From Halochromatium salexigens (GTDB taxonomy: Bacteria > Pseudomonadota > Gammaproteobacteria > Chromatiales > Chromatiaceae): a stretch of 64,000 nucleotides of DNA. Positions 9,617 through 18,283 of the stretch are shown one piece after another. The notes under the pieces were generated by a model. That model was not told where the DNA came from. It made no database searches and saw nothing but the letters and a program-made list of their open reading frames with translations. A program made the position numbers and the translations under genes. Every line of letters starts with the position of its first letter. Position 1 is the stretch's first letter. The stretch spans positions 202,162-266,161 of the forward strand of contig NZ_NHSF01000059.1 in NCBI RefSeq assembly GCF_016653295.1, read 5' to 3'.

Positions 9617-9990
9617 TCGGGAGCCGGCCTGTAAGCCGGGTTCTGTCGTGAACAGTCATTCATCTGGGACGCGGGTCACCCCGCGCCTCGAGCGACCTAC
9701 CCGGGAGCCCATGCGGGCCGCATGTTGCAGCCGAGGCTGCTCGCTCCCCTATTTGGTCTTGCTCCGGGTGGGGTTTACCGTGCCGTCGCATGTTGCCACC
9801 GACGCGGTGCGCTCTTACCGCACCTTTTCACCCTTACCGCCCGCTCGCGCGGGGTTGGCGGTTTGTTTTCTGCGGCACTGTCCGTAGGCTCTCGCCCCCC
9901 AGGCGTTACCTGGCACCCTGCCCGATGGAGCCCGGACTTTCCTCCGCCTGACGCTGACGCCAAGCCGCGACTGTCCGGCCGACTCCCAGC
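9617..9990 (-). ncRNA. rnpB: RNase P RNA (M1 RNA, type A)
   Basis: This is the catalytic RNA of RNase P, which matures tRNA 5' ends. Conserved blocks read on the minus strand include GGAGGAAAGTCCGGGCTCC (CR-I), GGGCAGGGTGCCAGGTAACG, GGGTGAAAAGGTGCGGTAAG (CR-II/III), GCAAGACCAAATAGGGG-like and AGATGAATGACTGTTC near the 3' end, then CGACAGAACCCGGCTTA. The P1 helix pairs GAGTCGGCC (9985-9977) with GGCCGGCTC (9629-9621), which defines the ends to within a few bases. It lies between rsmI and rpsP on the same strand as both. Confidence 0.97.
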
Positions 9991-10040
9991 TGCAGTTTAG
10001 CCTCTCACGGCCAACCTGGCCATGGCAGCGACACACTCGG

Positions 10041-10889
10041 TCACCCACCGGCCTCATCTCGCGCCACCAAGGCGGCCTGATACAATTGATTACGCGCGCC
10101 GCCGGTGATGGCTGCGGTCAGCGCCGCCGCCTGCTTCAACGGCAGCTCGGCCGCCAAGAGTTGGAGTACGCGCCGTTGCTCGGCGCGCTCGCGTTCATCG
10201 TCGCCGCGCGCGTCGCCCTCGATCATGATCACCAACTCGCCGAGCTGCTGCTCGGGATTCGCGGCCACCTGCTCGGCGAGCTTGTCGAGGCGATCGGCGA
10301 GAAAGGTCTCGAAGCGCTTGGTCAGCTCGCGCGCGACCACGGCGCGGCGTTGCGCGCCCAGGCCCTCGGCGAGATCAGCGAGGGTCGCGGCGGCGCGGCG
10401 CGCGCTCTCGTAGCAGATCAGGGTGCCCGGCTCCTTGGCGAAGCCTTGACACCAGGCCAACCGTTGAGCGCTCGTGCGCGGCGGGAAGCCAACAAACAGG
10501 AAACGATCACTCGGCAATCCGGCTGCCGACAGGGCGCAGATCGCGGCGCAGGGGCCTGGGATCGGCTCGACCCGGAGACCCTGCTCGCGCGCGGCGCGCA
10601 CCAGCAAGAAGCCGGGATCGCTGATCAGCGGTGTGCCGGCATCACTGATCAGCGCCACCGTCTCGCCGGCGCGCAGTCGCTGCAGCAGGCGCGGAGCCAC
10701 CTGATCCTCGTTGTGCTCGTGATAGGACAACAGCTCGCCAGCGATGCCAAAGGCCGCGAGCAACGGACGGCTGTGACGGGTGTCCTCGCAAGCGATGACA
10801 TCGGCCTCGGCCAGCACCATCTGTGCGCGTGGGCTAAAATCCTCACGATTGCCGATCGGTGTCGCCACCACGTATAGTATCCCAGCCAA
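10041..10889 (-). CDS. rsmI: 16S rRNA (cytidine1402-2'-O)-methyltransferase RsmI
   Basis: RsmI 2'-O-methylates C1402 in the decoding centre. The protein shows the tetrapyrrole-methylase-type signature LYVVATPIGN, ALISDAGTPLISDPG, and VEPIPGPCAAICALSAAGL. I chose the TTG at 10889-10887 because a strong AGGGGG site lies six bases upstream and the product (282 residues) has the normal length; an in-frame ATG at 10940 would add 17 unconserved residues. It is divergent from the lipoprotein genes and lpoA. A decayed second copy of its first codons is found at about 12386-12420. Confidence 0.94.
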   Translation of the reverse strand: MAGILYVVATPIGNREDFSPRAQMVLAEADVIACEDTRHSRPLLAAFGIAGELLSYHEHNEDQVAPRLLQRLRAGETVALISDAGTPLISDPGFLLVRAAREQGLRVEPIPGPCAAICALSAAGLPSDRFLFVGFPPRTSAQRLAWCQGFAKEPGTLICYESARRAAATLADLAEGLGAQRRAVVARELTKRFETFLADRLDKLAEQVAANPEQQLGELVIMIEGDARGDDERERAEQRRVLQLLAAELPLKQAAALTAAITGGARNQLYQAALVARDEAGG

Positions 10890-10957
10890 ATCAGTCCCCC
10901 TACCGGTCGGTCTCGTTGTTTTCTTCTCACAAGAGTGCATGATGCCTGCACAACGCG
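10846..10957. repeat. Direct repeat copy A: rsmI 5' end plus divergent promoter region
   Basis: This segment covers the first codons of rsmI, the intergenic region and the start-codon context of the rightward gene. It is matched by copy B exactly 1540 bases downstream. Shared blocks are CGATTGCC, then after 18 bases in both copies the identical 19-mer GCCACCACGTATAGTATCC, then CGGTCTC, TTTCTT and GTGCATGATGC near the end. Copy A reads functional rsmI codons on the minus strand. Confidence 0.88.
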
Positions 10958-11022
10958 TTCCCCTCCTAGGGGCCTGGGAGATCAGGTGGGGAAGCCAGGG
11001 CATTCGACCCAAGCAACAGGAG

Positions 11023-11724
11023 ATGCTGGTGTCCCTATCACGACTCGCCCTTGTCGCCATTATCATTGCGATCAGCCTTGCCCTGAGCGGCTGCTTCTAC
11101 ACCAACGCCGCCCAAGTGCCGATGGCGAAAACCTATCCCTATAGCGAGCAGCAGCGCATGCAAGCGGCTCACCATTGGCAGGTGCTGGCCGAATATGAAG
11201 CCAAGGGCATCCTGCAGCAGCAGCATCTGCGCGCGACGCCGTTGTACCTGCCCGAGCGCCATGATCACACCAGCGGCGAATTCGCGCGCGGCTATCACGC
11301 CCTGCTCACCAGCGAGCTGGTCTCCGGGGGCGCCATCGTCAAGAAGCGGCCAAGAGGCGCTGTCACTGTCGATTTCGACGTCGAGGTGATCCACCACTCC
11401 GACCGGGGGTTCATTCGTCCCTACCCAGGGATGATGACCCTGGCCGCCTTCGCCTCTGGCGTCTCCGTGCTGGTGGCGCCCTCAAGTAATGCGGGGCTGG
11501 CACTCATACCGCCGGTCGTGGCGTCGGACGTCACCAGTGGGAGCTGGGCCTCCGTGGGTGATGAGGAAGTCATCATTACCACCGAAATCACCGATAACGA
11601 ACGCGTTCTCTATTCTTCCTCCAACATCTATTACATCAACCAGGGCGATCGCCGACACTATGCGCCCCATCGAGTCCCGAAACCACCACCCGTGCCCCGC
11701 GTGGCCCTGGATAATCAGTGGTAA
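11023..11724 (+). CDS. Putative lipoprotein of unknown function, first gene of inserted cassette
   Basis: I do not recognise the family. The product has a clear lipoprotein signal: a hydrophobic stretch LALVAIIIAISLALSGC whose lipobox is LSGC, so the mature protein would be acylated and probably sent to the outer membrane. The mature part (about 215 residues) carries basic, His/Tyr-rich segments, a hydrophobic middle (AAFASGVSVLVAP) and a Pro-rich C-terminus. The frame is open up to ATG 10939/10942, where the product would begin MMPAQRVPL, resembling the lpoA start MMLAQRLGR. I prefer ATG 11023 or GTG 11029, the latter six bases after AGGAG. The following FlgO-like gene starts ten bases after its stop, so the two are probably co-transcribed. 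Confidence 0.75.
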   Translation: MLVSLSRLALVAIIIAISLALSGCFYTNAAQVPMAKTYPYSEQQRMQAAHHWQVLAEYEAKGILQQQHLRATPLYLPERHDHTSGEFARGYHALLTSELVSGGAIVKKRPRGAVTVDFDVEVIHHSDRGFIRPYPGMMTLAAFASGVSVLVAPSSNAGLALIPPVVASDVTSGSWASVGDEEVIITTEITDNERVLYSSSNIYYINQGDRRHYAPHRVPKPPPVPRVALDNQW

Positions 11725-11734
11725 GGGGCCAGTG

Positions 11735-12337
11735 ATGAAGCAATCAACGCTCCCCACCTTCAGCACTCGCCGAGTCTGGCTCGGCCTTCTAACAAGCCTG
11801 CTCGGTCTGCTGTTGGCTGGTTGTATACCGGCTTCCAGCGCCCCTTACAGTACCTATACGCGCTCCTCTTACACGCAGCCCTATGAGTCGACAAACCTCT
11901 CCGCCGAAATCAGCGCTGCCGCCAAACGCTTACTGAGCGTCAACCCTGAGCTGTCACAGCACGATCCAATGATCGCCGCAACCTTCGTCGACATCAATGA
12001 TCTGCGCGTTTCCTCGACCTTCGGGCGCATCAGCTCCGAACTCTTCGCCTCAGCCCTGTCTCAGGCGGGTATCCACATGCGGGAGGTGAAGATGCGCGAT
12101 AGCCTCTTCATCGAGGAGCGACTCGGCGAGCTGATCCTCTCGCGCGAGGTCAAACGCCTCAAGGAGGCTTATTCTGCCAACTCGATCCTGATGGGAACCT
12201 ATGCGCTGGGCGATCATCGTGTCTACGTCAGCGTGCGGGTGGTTCGAACCCGGGATGCCATCGTCTTGGCGACAGCGAACCTCAGCCTGCCGCTAGACCA
12301 TAATCTGCGCTCGATGTTCTCTGACAGCGCTTGGTGA
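11735..12337 (+). CDS. FlgO-family outer-membrane lipoprotein
   Basis: The 200-residue product has a lipoprotein signal ending in LLAGC and then a FlgO-type domain: ATFVDINDLRVSSTFGRISSE, a MREVKMRDSLFI stretch, the EVKRLKEAYSANSILMGTY block and VSVRVVRTRDAIVLATANL (each in part). FlgO in Vibrio is an outer-membrane lipoprotein associated with the flagellum, but the family is widely found away from motility genes, as here, so a flagellar role is not implied. The ATG at 11735 follows an AAGGGG site and lies ten bases after the upstream lipoprotein gene. Between its stop and lpoA lies repeat copy B. Confidence 0.85.
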   Translation: MKQSTLPTFSTRRVWLGLLTSLLGLLLAGCIPASSAPYSTYTRSSYTQPYESTNLSAEISAAAKRLLSVNPELSQHDPMIAATFVDINDLRVSSTFGRISSELFASALSQAGIHMREVKMRDSLFIEERLGELILSREVKRLKEAYSANSILMGTYALGDHRVYVSVRVVRTRDAIVLATANLSLPLDHNLRSMFSDSAW

Positions 12338-12385
12338 TGCCCCGAGTTCACATCCTCTGCTGCCCCCTGGAGGGGCCGGTGTGCT

Positions 12386-12493
12386 CGATTGCCGAGCTCT
12401 TCAGCCACCACGTATAGTATCCAAGCGAACGATCTCCCTGCTGCTCGGTCTCATCGGTTTCTTTACAGGAGTGCATGATGCTTGCTCAGCGTC
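12386..12493. repeat. Direct repeat copy B: decayed rsmI 5' remnant plus lpoA promoter/start
   Basis: This copy matches copy A at a distance of 1540 bases. On the minus strand it still encodes ILYVVA, three mismatched codons, then GNR, in the same register as the real rsmI start, but then diverges and leads nowhere, so it is a remnant. On the plus strand it supplies the AGGAG site and ATG of lpoA. Four bases of length difference accumulate between the 19-mer and the GTGCATGATGC block. Confidence 0.88.
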
Positions 12494-14361
12494 TCGGTCG
12501 GCAGCTTCAACAAACATCTCCTCCAATGAGGCGCTCAAGCCGTTCGAGCTTCCACGCAAAGGCCAAGCGCGGCCGCCCACTCGTGCGGCGCACCGCCCTA
12601 GTACTGATCATCGGCGCCAGCCTGATTGCCGGCTGCGCCATCGATCCCGTCAAGGACGCCGAGCGTTTACTCGACACCTTGCCGCCCAATGCACTCGCTG
12701 AAGCACGCAGACTAGAGCGCAACGATCAACCAGGCGCGGCGGCCGACGCCTATCTGGCGCTCGCCGAAACCGCCTCTGCGCCGGCACGCCAACAGCTCGA
12801 GATCGAAGCCGCCGCCGCGCTGCTTCAAGCGGGCGACGCACGACGCGCGCAACGCCTCCTCCTGACGCTTGATCAATCGGCATTAACCGCCTCGCAACGC
12901 CAGCTCGCGCTGCTGCTGCAGGCCGATGTCGCGCTGAGTCGCGGCCGCGCGACGGAGGCGATCAACACCCTCGATCGCGTCAGTCAAGGCACGCTCCCAG
13001 CGCGCCTAAAGAAGCAATATCTCGGTTCCCTGGCGGCCGCCTACAGACTGAGCAATCAGCCTATACGCGCAGCCGAGCAGCTCGATCAGCTCGATCGGCT
13101 GCTCGACGCCGCCGATGCGCGCATGGACAACCAGATCTCGCTGCTCTTTACTCTGACCAGCATGAATCAGGCTAGTCTCGCGCAGGCCACGGACTCCACT
13201 ACCGGGCGGCTGCGCGGCTGGGTCGAGCTGGCCCAGTTGCTCGCCGGCAAGAGTACGCCCTCGTCGGCGCTTGATGCCAGCCTGCGCGACTGGCGTCAGC
13301 GCACGCCGCGCCATCCGGCCCTTCCCAGGCTCGAGACCACCTACTTCGCGCGTCTCGCCGGCAGCTATGCAGCGAACACCGAAGCCCTCGTTCTTCTCCC
13401 CACAGAGGGGCACTTCAGCACTGCCGGCAACATCCTCAGAGAAGGCATTATGGCTGCCTATGACGCCGATCGTAGTGGGACGCGGCCAGTGCTCCGCTTC
13501 CGGCCGGACAGGGTTTCGGCATCGTCGCGGGAGAACCTCGCCGGCGCCGATCTCGTGATCGGGCCCGTGAAAAAATCATCCGTCACCGCGATTGCCGACC
13601 AAGGCTCGCTACCCGTGCCCACGCTGGCCCTCAATCGAGTTGACGGCGCGACAACCTGGAACCTGTTCCAATTCTCGCTCGCCCCGGAAGACGAGGCCGC
13701 GAACGCCGCTAATTACGCCTTCGCGGCTGGGCTCAAACGCGCGGCACTCCTCTATCCGCAGAGCCCCTGGGGAACACGCATGGCGAAAGCGTTCCGCAGC
13801 CAATGGCAGGCACTTGGCGGAACCCTGGTCGCACAACCAAGCTATGGCTCGATCAGCGAGGCTGCCGAATCCGTGGCGCGCGGCGATGCGCAGGTGGTGC
13901 TCCTGGTCGCCACGACGAAGGACGTTACCCCGCTTTGGGAGGCTTTGCGGTTCACTGGTGTCGAGGTCCCGGTCATCGCGACCTCGCATGTCTACGACGG
14001 CACCTTCAAACCGGCCCAGGATCAGGCCTTGGCGGGACTCTACTTCGTCGACATCCCCTGGCTGCTCGACCAGCAACGCTCCGACAGACTCTCGCGTCAG
14101 GCCCTGCGTGGAACCCTGAGCAATGTCAGCAGTCCGCTCGCAAGGCTCTATGCGATGGGCATCGATGCCTACCGGCTCGCCCCGCGCGTCTCCGAGATGC
14201 GCCAGCAGCCCGGAACCTTCTTTCCCGGGGAGACCGGCGGGCTGAGCCTCGACTCACGCGGTCAGGTGCGACGGCAATTGACGCTAGCACGTTTCACCAC
14301 CTCGGGGATCATCAGACCGGCAGGCATCAGTGGCCCCGCCCATCGGGCCACCGATGATTGA
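12478..14361 (+). CDS. lpoA: Penicillin-binding protein activator LpoA
   Basis: LpoA is the outer-membrane lipoprotein that activates the peptidoglycan synthase PBP1A through the periplasm. The 627-residue product shows an N-terminal helical TPR-like domain (about 60-270) and a C-terminal periplasmic-binding-protein-like domain (LVLLPTEGHFSTAGNILREG near 300; AALLYPQSPWGTRM; GLYFVDIPWLL). The lipobox LIAGC lies unusually far in, after about 45 mostly basic residues. I chose ATG 12478 because AGGAG lies six bases upstream; internal starts closer to the lipobox lack a ribosome binding site. Gene order lpoA-yraN-dolP is conserved in gammaproteobacteria, here without diaA. Confidence 0.93.
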   Translation: MLAQRLGRQLQQTSPPMRRSSRSSFHAKAKRGRPLVRRTALVLIIGASLIAGCAIDPVKDAERLLDTLPPNALAEARRLERNDQPGAAADAYLALAETASAPARQQLEIEAAAALLQAGDARRAQRLLLTLDQSALTASQRQLALLLQADVALSRGRATEAINTLDRVSQGTLPARLKKQYLGSLAAAYRLSNQPIRAAEQLDQLDRLLDAADARMDNQISLLFTLTSMNQASLAQATDSTTGRLRGWVELAQLLAGKSTPSSALDASLRDWRQRTPRHPALPRLETTYFARLAGSYAANTEALVLLPTEGHFSTAGNILREGIMAAYDADRSGTRPVLRFRPDRVSASSRENLAGADLVIGPVKKSSVTAIADQGSLPVPTLALNRVDGATTWNLFQFSLAPEDEAANAANYAFAAGLKRAALLYPQSPWGTRMAKAFRSQWQALGGTLVAQPSYGSISEAAESVARGDAQVVLLVATTKDVTPLWEALRFTGVEVPVIATSHVYDGTFKPAQDQALAGLYFVDIPWLLDQQRSDRLSRQALRGTLSNVSSPLARLYAMGIDAYRLAPRVSEMRQQPGTFFPGETGGLSLDSRGQVRRQLTLARFTTSGIIRPAGISGPAHRATDD

Positions 14362-14399
14362 GGCCGCGCGCGACTAGCAGGCACGATAAGGATTCGATC

Positions 14400-14768
14400 T
14401 TGACTACGACGGCAACGCCCTGGCGCAAACAGCTCGGCGACACCAAGGAGCGCCAAGCGCGTGATTATCTGGAGCACCAGGGGTTACACCATATTGCCAG
14501 CAACGTGCGCTGCAAACGCGGCGAGCTGGATTTGGTCATGCGCGATGGCGACACGTTAGTCTTCGTCGAGGTCCGATTTCGGGCATCGGGACGCTTTGGT
14601 GGTGCCGCCGCGAGCATCGACTCGCGCAAGCAGGCTCGCCTCAGCGCAGCCGCAGCCTATTATCTGCAGCGCCACCCCATCGCACTCCCCTGCCGTTTCG
14701 ATGTCGTCGCCATCGATGGTGCTGGGGCCCTCACGTGGATTCGTCATGCCTTTGTCGCTCGCTCTTAA
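14400..14768 (+). CDS. yraN: UPF0102 family protein YraN
   Basis: YraN proteins have a small endonuclease-like fold of uncertain function. The 122-residue product shows the family motifs GELDLVMRDGDTLVFVEVRFR (in part) that contain the PD-(D/E)xK-type acidic and E-x-K-like positions, then KQARLSAAAAYYL and PCRFDVVAID. I chose the TTG at 14400 because AAGGA lies seven bases upstream; the frame is open to an ATG at 14358 that would overlap the lpoA stop. The end overlaps the dolP start by 23 bases. Confidence 0.9.
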   Translation: MTTTATPWRKQLGDTKERQARDYLEHQGLHHIASNVRCKRGELDLVMRDGDTLVFVEVRFRASGRFGGAAASIDSRKQARLSAAAAYYLQRHPIALPCRFDVVAIDGAGALTWIRHAFVARS

Positions 14769-15363
14769 CGCCGTCACGCCAGCGCTGATGGCCATCGCCA
14801 TCGCTCTTGTACCCTTGCTACAGGGTTGTGCCCCCGCCGCTGTGGTCGGAACCGCCTATGGCGCCTCGGTGATCCACGAGCGCCGCTCGGCGGCCACTGT
14901 CATGGATGACGAGATGATCGAACTCAAGGCCAAGCATCGCTTCCTCCAGAATACCGAGATTAGGCGAGCGAGCCGCATCTCGATCACCAGCTACAACTAC
15001 CGAGTGCTGCTAACAGGTCAAGCCGAAAGCGCCGAGGTCAGCCAGCAGTTCGCCAAGGTTGTCAGTCGCTTGCCGAAGGTCGAGCAGGTTTACAACGAAG
15101 TCCAGGTTGGGCCGCCGATTTCACTCGCACAAGAAAGCCGAGACGCGCTCATCACCTCGCGGGCCAAAATCGCCATCGGTGGCGGACGCGGCATCGAAGA
15201 CTTCGATGCGACCCGCGTCAAGATCGTCACCGAGAACGGCGTGGTTTTTCTGATGGGGCTTGTCACGCGCAAGGAGGCCGAGACGACCACCGAGATCGTG
15301 CGCCGGTTACCCGGCGTCGAGCGCGTGGTGAAGATGTTCGAGTACATTGATGCCTCTCTCTGA
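14746..15363 (+). CDS. dolP: BON-domain lipoprotein DolP (YraP)
   Basis: DolP is an outer-membrane lipoprotein that supports envelope integrity and BAM function. The 205-residue product has a signal peptide ending LLQGC, then two BON domains: about 55-120 (ISITSYNYRVLLTGQAES, VVSRLPKVEQVYNEV) and 135-200 (VKIVTENGVVFLMGLVTRKEA, IVRRLPGVERVVKMFEYI). The start ATG 14746 lies inside the yraN 3' end, and the stop overlaps the next gene by 14 bases, pointing to tight coupling. Confidence 0.93.
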   Translation: MPLSLALNAVTPALMAIAIALVPLLQGCAPAAVVGTAYGASVIHERRSAATVMDDEMIELKAKHRFLQNTEIRRASRISITSYNYRVLLTGQAESAEVSQQFAKVVSRLPKVEQVYNEVQVGPPISLAQESRDALITSRAKIAIGGGRGIEDFDATRVKIVTENGVVFLMGLVTRKEAETTTEIVRRLPGVERVVKMFEYIDASL

Positions 15364-16744
15364 CAGCATCACCAAAGCCCTAGCCGCCATCGTCGGCGCC
15401 GACGCCCTGCTTGTCGATGCTGCCGATTGCTGGCCTTATGGATACGACAACAGCCGTCGGCAAAGTCTGCCCGCAGCGGTCGCCTTCGTCACCAACGCAG
15501 CGCAAGTCCAGGCCGTCGTCCAACTCGCACAGCAGCAAGGATTGCCGGTCACCGCACGCGGGCTCGGCACGGGTACCACCGGCGCCACCGTGCCCGAGCG
15601 CAATGGTATCGTCATCGCGTTCGAGCGCATGAATCGCATCCTGCGCATCGACCCGGCCAATCGCCTGGCGGTGGTCGAGCCCGGTGTCATTAACGATAAC
15701 CTTCAGCGCGTCCTCGGCGAGCATGGCTTCTTTTGGCCGCCCGATCCGACTAGCGCCGCAGTTTGCACCATCGGTGGCAATCTGGCGTACAACTCGGCCG
15801 GGCCAAAAGCCGTGAAATATGGCACCCCCCGCGAGAACACCCTTAGCCTCGCTGCGGTGACCGGCAGCGGACAGCTCATCCGCACCGGCGTGCTGACCAC
15901 CAAGGGCGTGGTCGGCTACGACCTGACCCGACTCATCATCGGTTCGGAGGGCACGCTAGCCTTGGTCACCGAGGCAACCCTGAAGCTCACCCCCATCGCC
16001 GATGCCAAGCAAACCCTGCGCGCGACCTATCGGGATATCCATGCCGCAGCCGATGCGGTGGCCGCAATCATGGCGCAGCCGATCACGCCCCGCGCACTCG
16101 AATTCATGGACGCCGCGGCAATCGAGATGGTGCGCCAGTTCTCGGACCTCGGCGTGAGCGCCGAGACCGGCGCACTGCTCATGATCGAGGTCGACGGCCC
16201 CGAACAATGCGTTTCGAGCATTGCCGACACGGTAGCCGCAGCCGCACGCAACCCGGGCTTGCTCGAACTCAGCGTCGCTCGGGAGCGGGAACAGATCGCC
16301 GCGCTCTGGCGCACCCGGAAAGCACTGTCGCCGGCGCTGCGGCATGTGGCGCCAAAAAAGATCAATGAAGACGTCGTGGTGCCGGTCTCGCGCATCGCAC
16401 CGTTCATCGATGGATTGGAGCGGCTCGCACGCGAGCATCGCATTCGCATCGTCAACTTCGGTCACGCCGGCAACGGCAACATCCATGTCAACCTACTCGT
16501 CAATCCGGACGATACCGATGAGATGGCGCGCGCGGCTCTGTGCTTAGATGGTGTCTTCGAGCTCGTGATCGCGCTCGGTGGCACCCTCTCCGGCGAGCAC
16601 GGGGTAGGGCTCGAGAAGCGCGACTTCGTCGCCCGCGAAATCGACCCACCGGCACTCGCCCTGATGCGGGCTATCAAGGCTCAATTCGATCCAAACGGCA
16701 TCCTGAACCCAGGTAAGGGGCTCCCACTGCAGGCTGACAACTAA
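15350..16744 (+). CDS. FAD-linked oxidase, GlcD / D-lactate dehydrogenase type
   Basis: The 464-residue flavoprotein oxidises a 2-hydroxy acid. It has an FAD-binding type-4 (VAO/PCMH) domain: VTARGLGTGTTGATVPERNG near 70, VEPGVINDNLQ, TIGGNLAYNSAG, and a C-terminal FAD-linked oxidase domain (NFGHAGNGNIHVNLL, GGTLSGEHGVGLEKRDF, FDPNGILNPGK). These motifs are shared by glycolate oxidase subunit GlcD and quinone-linked D-lactate dehydrogenases; sequence alone does not decide. No glcE or glcF follows, which favours a stand-alone dehydrogenase. The ATG at 15350 overlaps dolP; the next gene is convergent. Confidence 0.88.
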   Translation: MPLSDSITKALAAIVGADALLVDAADCWPYGYDNSRRQSLPAAVAFVTNAAQVQAVVQLAQQQGLPVTARGLGTGTTGATVPERNGIVIAFERMNRILRIDPANRLAVVEPGVINDNLQRVLGEHGFFWPPDPTSAAVCTIGGNLAYNSAGPKAVKYGTPRENTLSLAAVTGSGQLIRTGVLTTKGVVGYDLTRLIIGSEGTLALVTEATLKLTPIADAKQTLRATYRDIHAAADAVAAIMAQPITPRALEFMDAAAIEMVRQFSDLGVSAETGALLMIEVDGPEQCVSSIADTVAAAARNPGLLELSVAREREQIAALWRTRKALSPALRHVAPKKINEDVVVPVSRIAPFIDGLERLAREHRIRIVNFGHAGNGNIHVNLLVNPDDTDEMARAALCLDGVFELVIALGGTLSGEHGVGLEKRDFVAREIDPPALALMRAIKAQFDPNGILNPGKGLPLQADN

Positions 16745-16771
16745 CAGGCAGACAACTCATCGGCCACGTGG

Positions 16772-17323
16772 CTATCGCCGTCGCTGGCGAAGATAACCGC
16801 GGCTGCCTTGCAACGCTTGCGGCGAGAGCAGATCCTGCGCCGGCGCCCCGTCCGGATAGAGCAACGGCGCCAGTTCTTGTAAGGCGCGCTCATAGACCCG
16901 GCGTTTGAAATAGACCACATCCTTCACTGGATACCAGTAGCGAACCCAGCGCCAGGCATCGAACTCGGGCTTCTCGCTGCGATCGAGGCAAAAATCCCCC
17001 TCACCGCACTGAATCCGCAGCATGTACCAGACTTGCTTCTGGCCGATGCAGATCGGACCGCAGTGACGGCGGATGAAGCGCTTCGGCAAACGGTAGCGAA
17101 GCCAGCCGCGCGTGCAGCCAAGGACCTTGACCTGCCCTGGCAGCAGGCCAACCTCCTCCTCCAATTCCCGATACATCGCCTCGAGCGGGGTCTCGTCGGA
17201 CTTGATCCCCCCCTGCGGGAATTGCCACGCATTCTGCCCGACACGACGTCCCCAAAAGAGACGCCGCTCCGCGTTGCTCAAGATGATGCCGACGTTTGGC
17301 CGGAAACCGTCCCCGTCGATCAA
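16772..17323 (-). CDS. rppH: RNA pyrophosphohydrolase RppH
   Basis: RppH removes pyrophosphate from 5' triphosphorylated RNA and starts mRNA decay. The Nudix box is complete ([20 protein letters not shown] then VG). I chose the TTG at 17323 because it gives [13 protein letters not shown], aligned with the conserved RppH start MIDDDGYRPNVGI, and AAGG lies nine bases upstream; an ATG at 17362 would add 13 unconserved residues. The product is 183 residues. It is convergent with the flavin oxidase and divergent from the HAD phosphatase gene. Confidence 0.93.
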   Translation of the reverse strand: MIDGDGFRPNVGIILSNAERRLFWGRRVGQNAWQFPQGGIKSDETPLEAMYRELEEEVGLLPGQVKVLGCTRGWLRYRLPKRFIRRHCGPICIGQKQVWYMLRIQCGEGDFCLDRSEKPEFDAWRWVRYWYPVKDVVYFKRRVYERALQELAPLLYPDGAPAQDLLSPQALQGSRGYLRQRRR

Positions 17324-17506
17324 GTTGCTGTACCTTGTTACGTTTCCATCGCATTCTTCCATACTCTACCCAGCGGCTTCAAATGCCGCACACCCAAGTG
17401 ATCCATATCTCCATATCGAACCCGCCTCGCCCGCGGAGAGTCGAGCCCGCACGGCGAGATCCACGATTATTGCGCACCATCGCCAACCAGCCCTTGAGCA
17501 ACCGCT

Positions 17507-18163
17507 ATGCCTCTTGCCCTCTTCGACCTTGATAACACCCTGCTCGCCGGTGATTCAGACTACCTTTGGGGCCGCCATCTGATCGATTTAGGTGTCGTCG
17601 ACGGCGATCACTACGAGCGCTCCAACCAACAGTTTTTCGATGACTATCGCGCGGGGTGTCTGGATATCGACGCCTTTCTACGCTTCTCGCTCGCGCCGCT
17701 CCGTCAGCATCCCGTAGAGACGCTCAAGCAGTGGCGAGAGGGCTTCATACGCGAGCGTATCGAGCCCATCATCCTCACTGCGGCATGCGCGCTGGTCGAG
17801 CAGCATCGCCGCGCGGGTGATACGCTCATGATCATCACCGCCACCAATGCCTTCGTCACCGCCCCCATCGCCGCCCGGTTCGGCATCGAGCACCTGATTG
17901 CCACCGAGCCCGCGCGCGCGGCGGGACGCTATACCGGCGAGGTCATCGGACCACCGGCGTTTCGCGAAGGCAAGGTCGAGCGCTTGCGCCAGTGGCTGGC
18001 CACGCATCAGGCGACATTGACCGGCAGCACGTTCTATAGTGACTCGATCAACGACTTACCCTTGCTCGAGACGGTCGATTTTCCGGTCGCCATCGACCCC
18101 GATCCGAGGTTAGCCGCGATTGCCCAGGAGCGCGGCTGGCCGATTCGCTCGCTGCGCGACTGA
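17507..18163 (+). CDS. HAD-superfamily IB phosphatase
   Basis: The 218-residue protein has HAD motif I FDLDNTLLAGDSD (nucleophile D7, acid D9), motif II (LMIITATN), and motif III/IV (STFYSDSINDLPLLE). The cap is the small helical type of subclass IB, like SerB and histidinol-phosphate phosphatases. The substrate cannot be given from the sequence. It lies 120 bases upstream of the olsB gene on the same strand, so a role in lipid head-group metabolism is possible but not shown. Confidence 0.85.
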   Translation: MPLALFDLDNTLLAGDSDYLWGRHLIDLGVVDGDHYERSNQQFFDDYRAGCLDIDAFLRFSLAPLRQHPVETLKQWREGFIRERIEPIILTAACALVEQHRRAGDTLMIITATNAFVTAPIAARFGIEHLIATEPARAAGRYTGEVIGPPAFREGKVERLRQWLATHQATLTGSTFYSDSINDLPLLETVDFPVAIDPDPRLAAIAQERGWPIRSLRD

Positions 18164-18283
18164 GGGCGCCGCGGCAAGCATCGAGTGCGCAGACTGTCAT
18201 CGATTCGTCATGCTCGAGCCATCGGATCGACATGCGTCTTCGTTAAACTGTCAAGTTACCCCGTTGCGATGGTCGGAGAGAAC

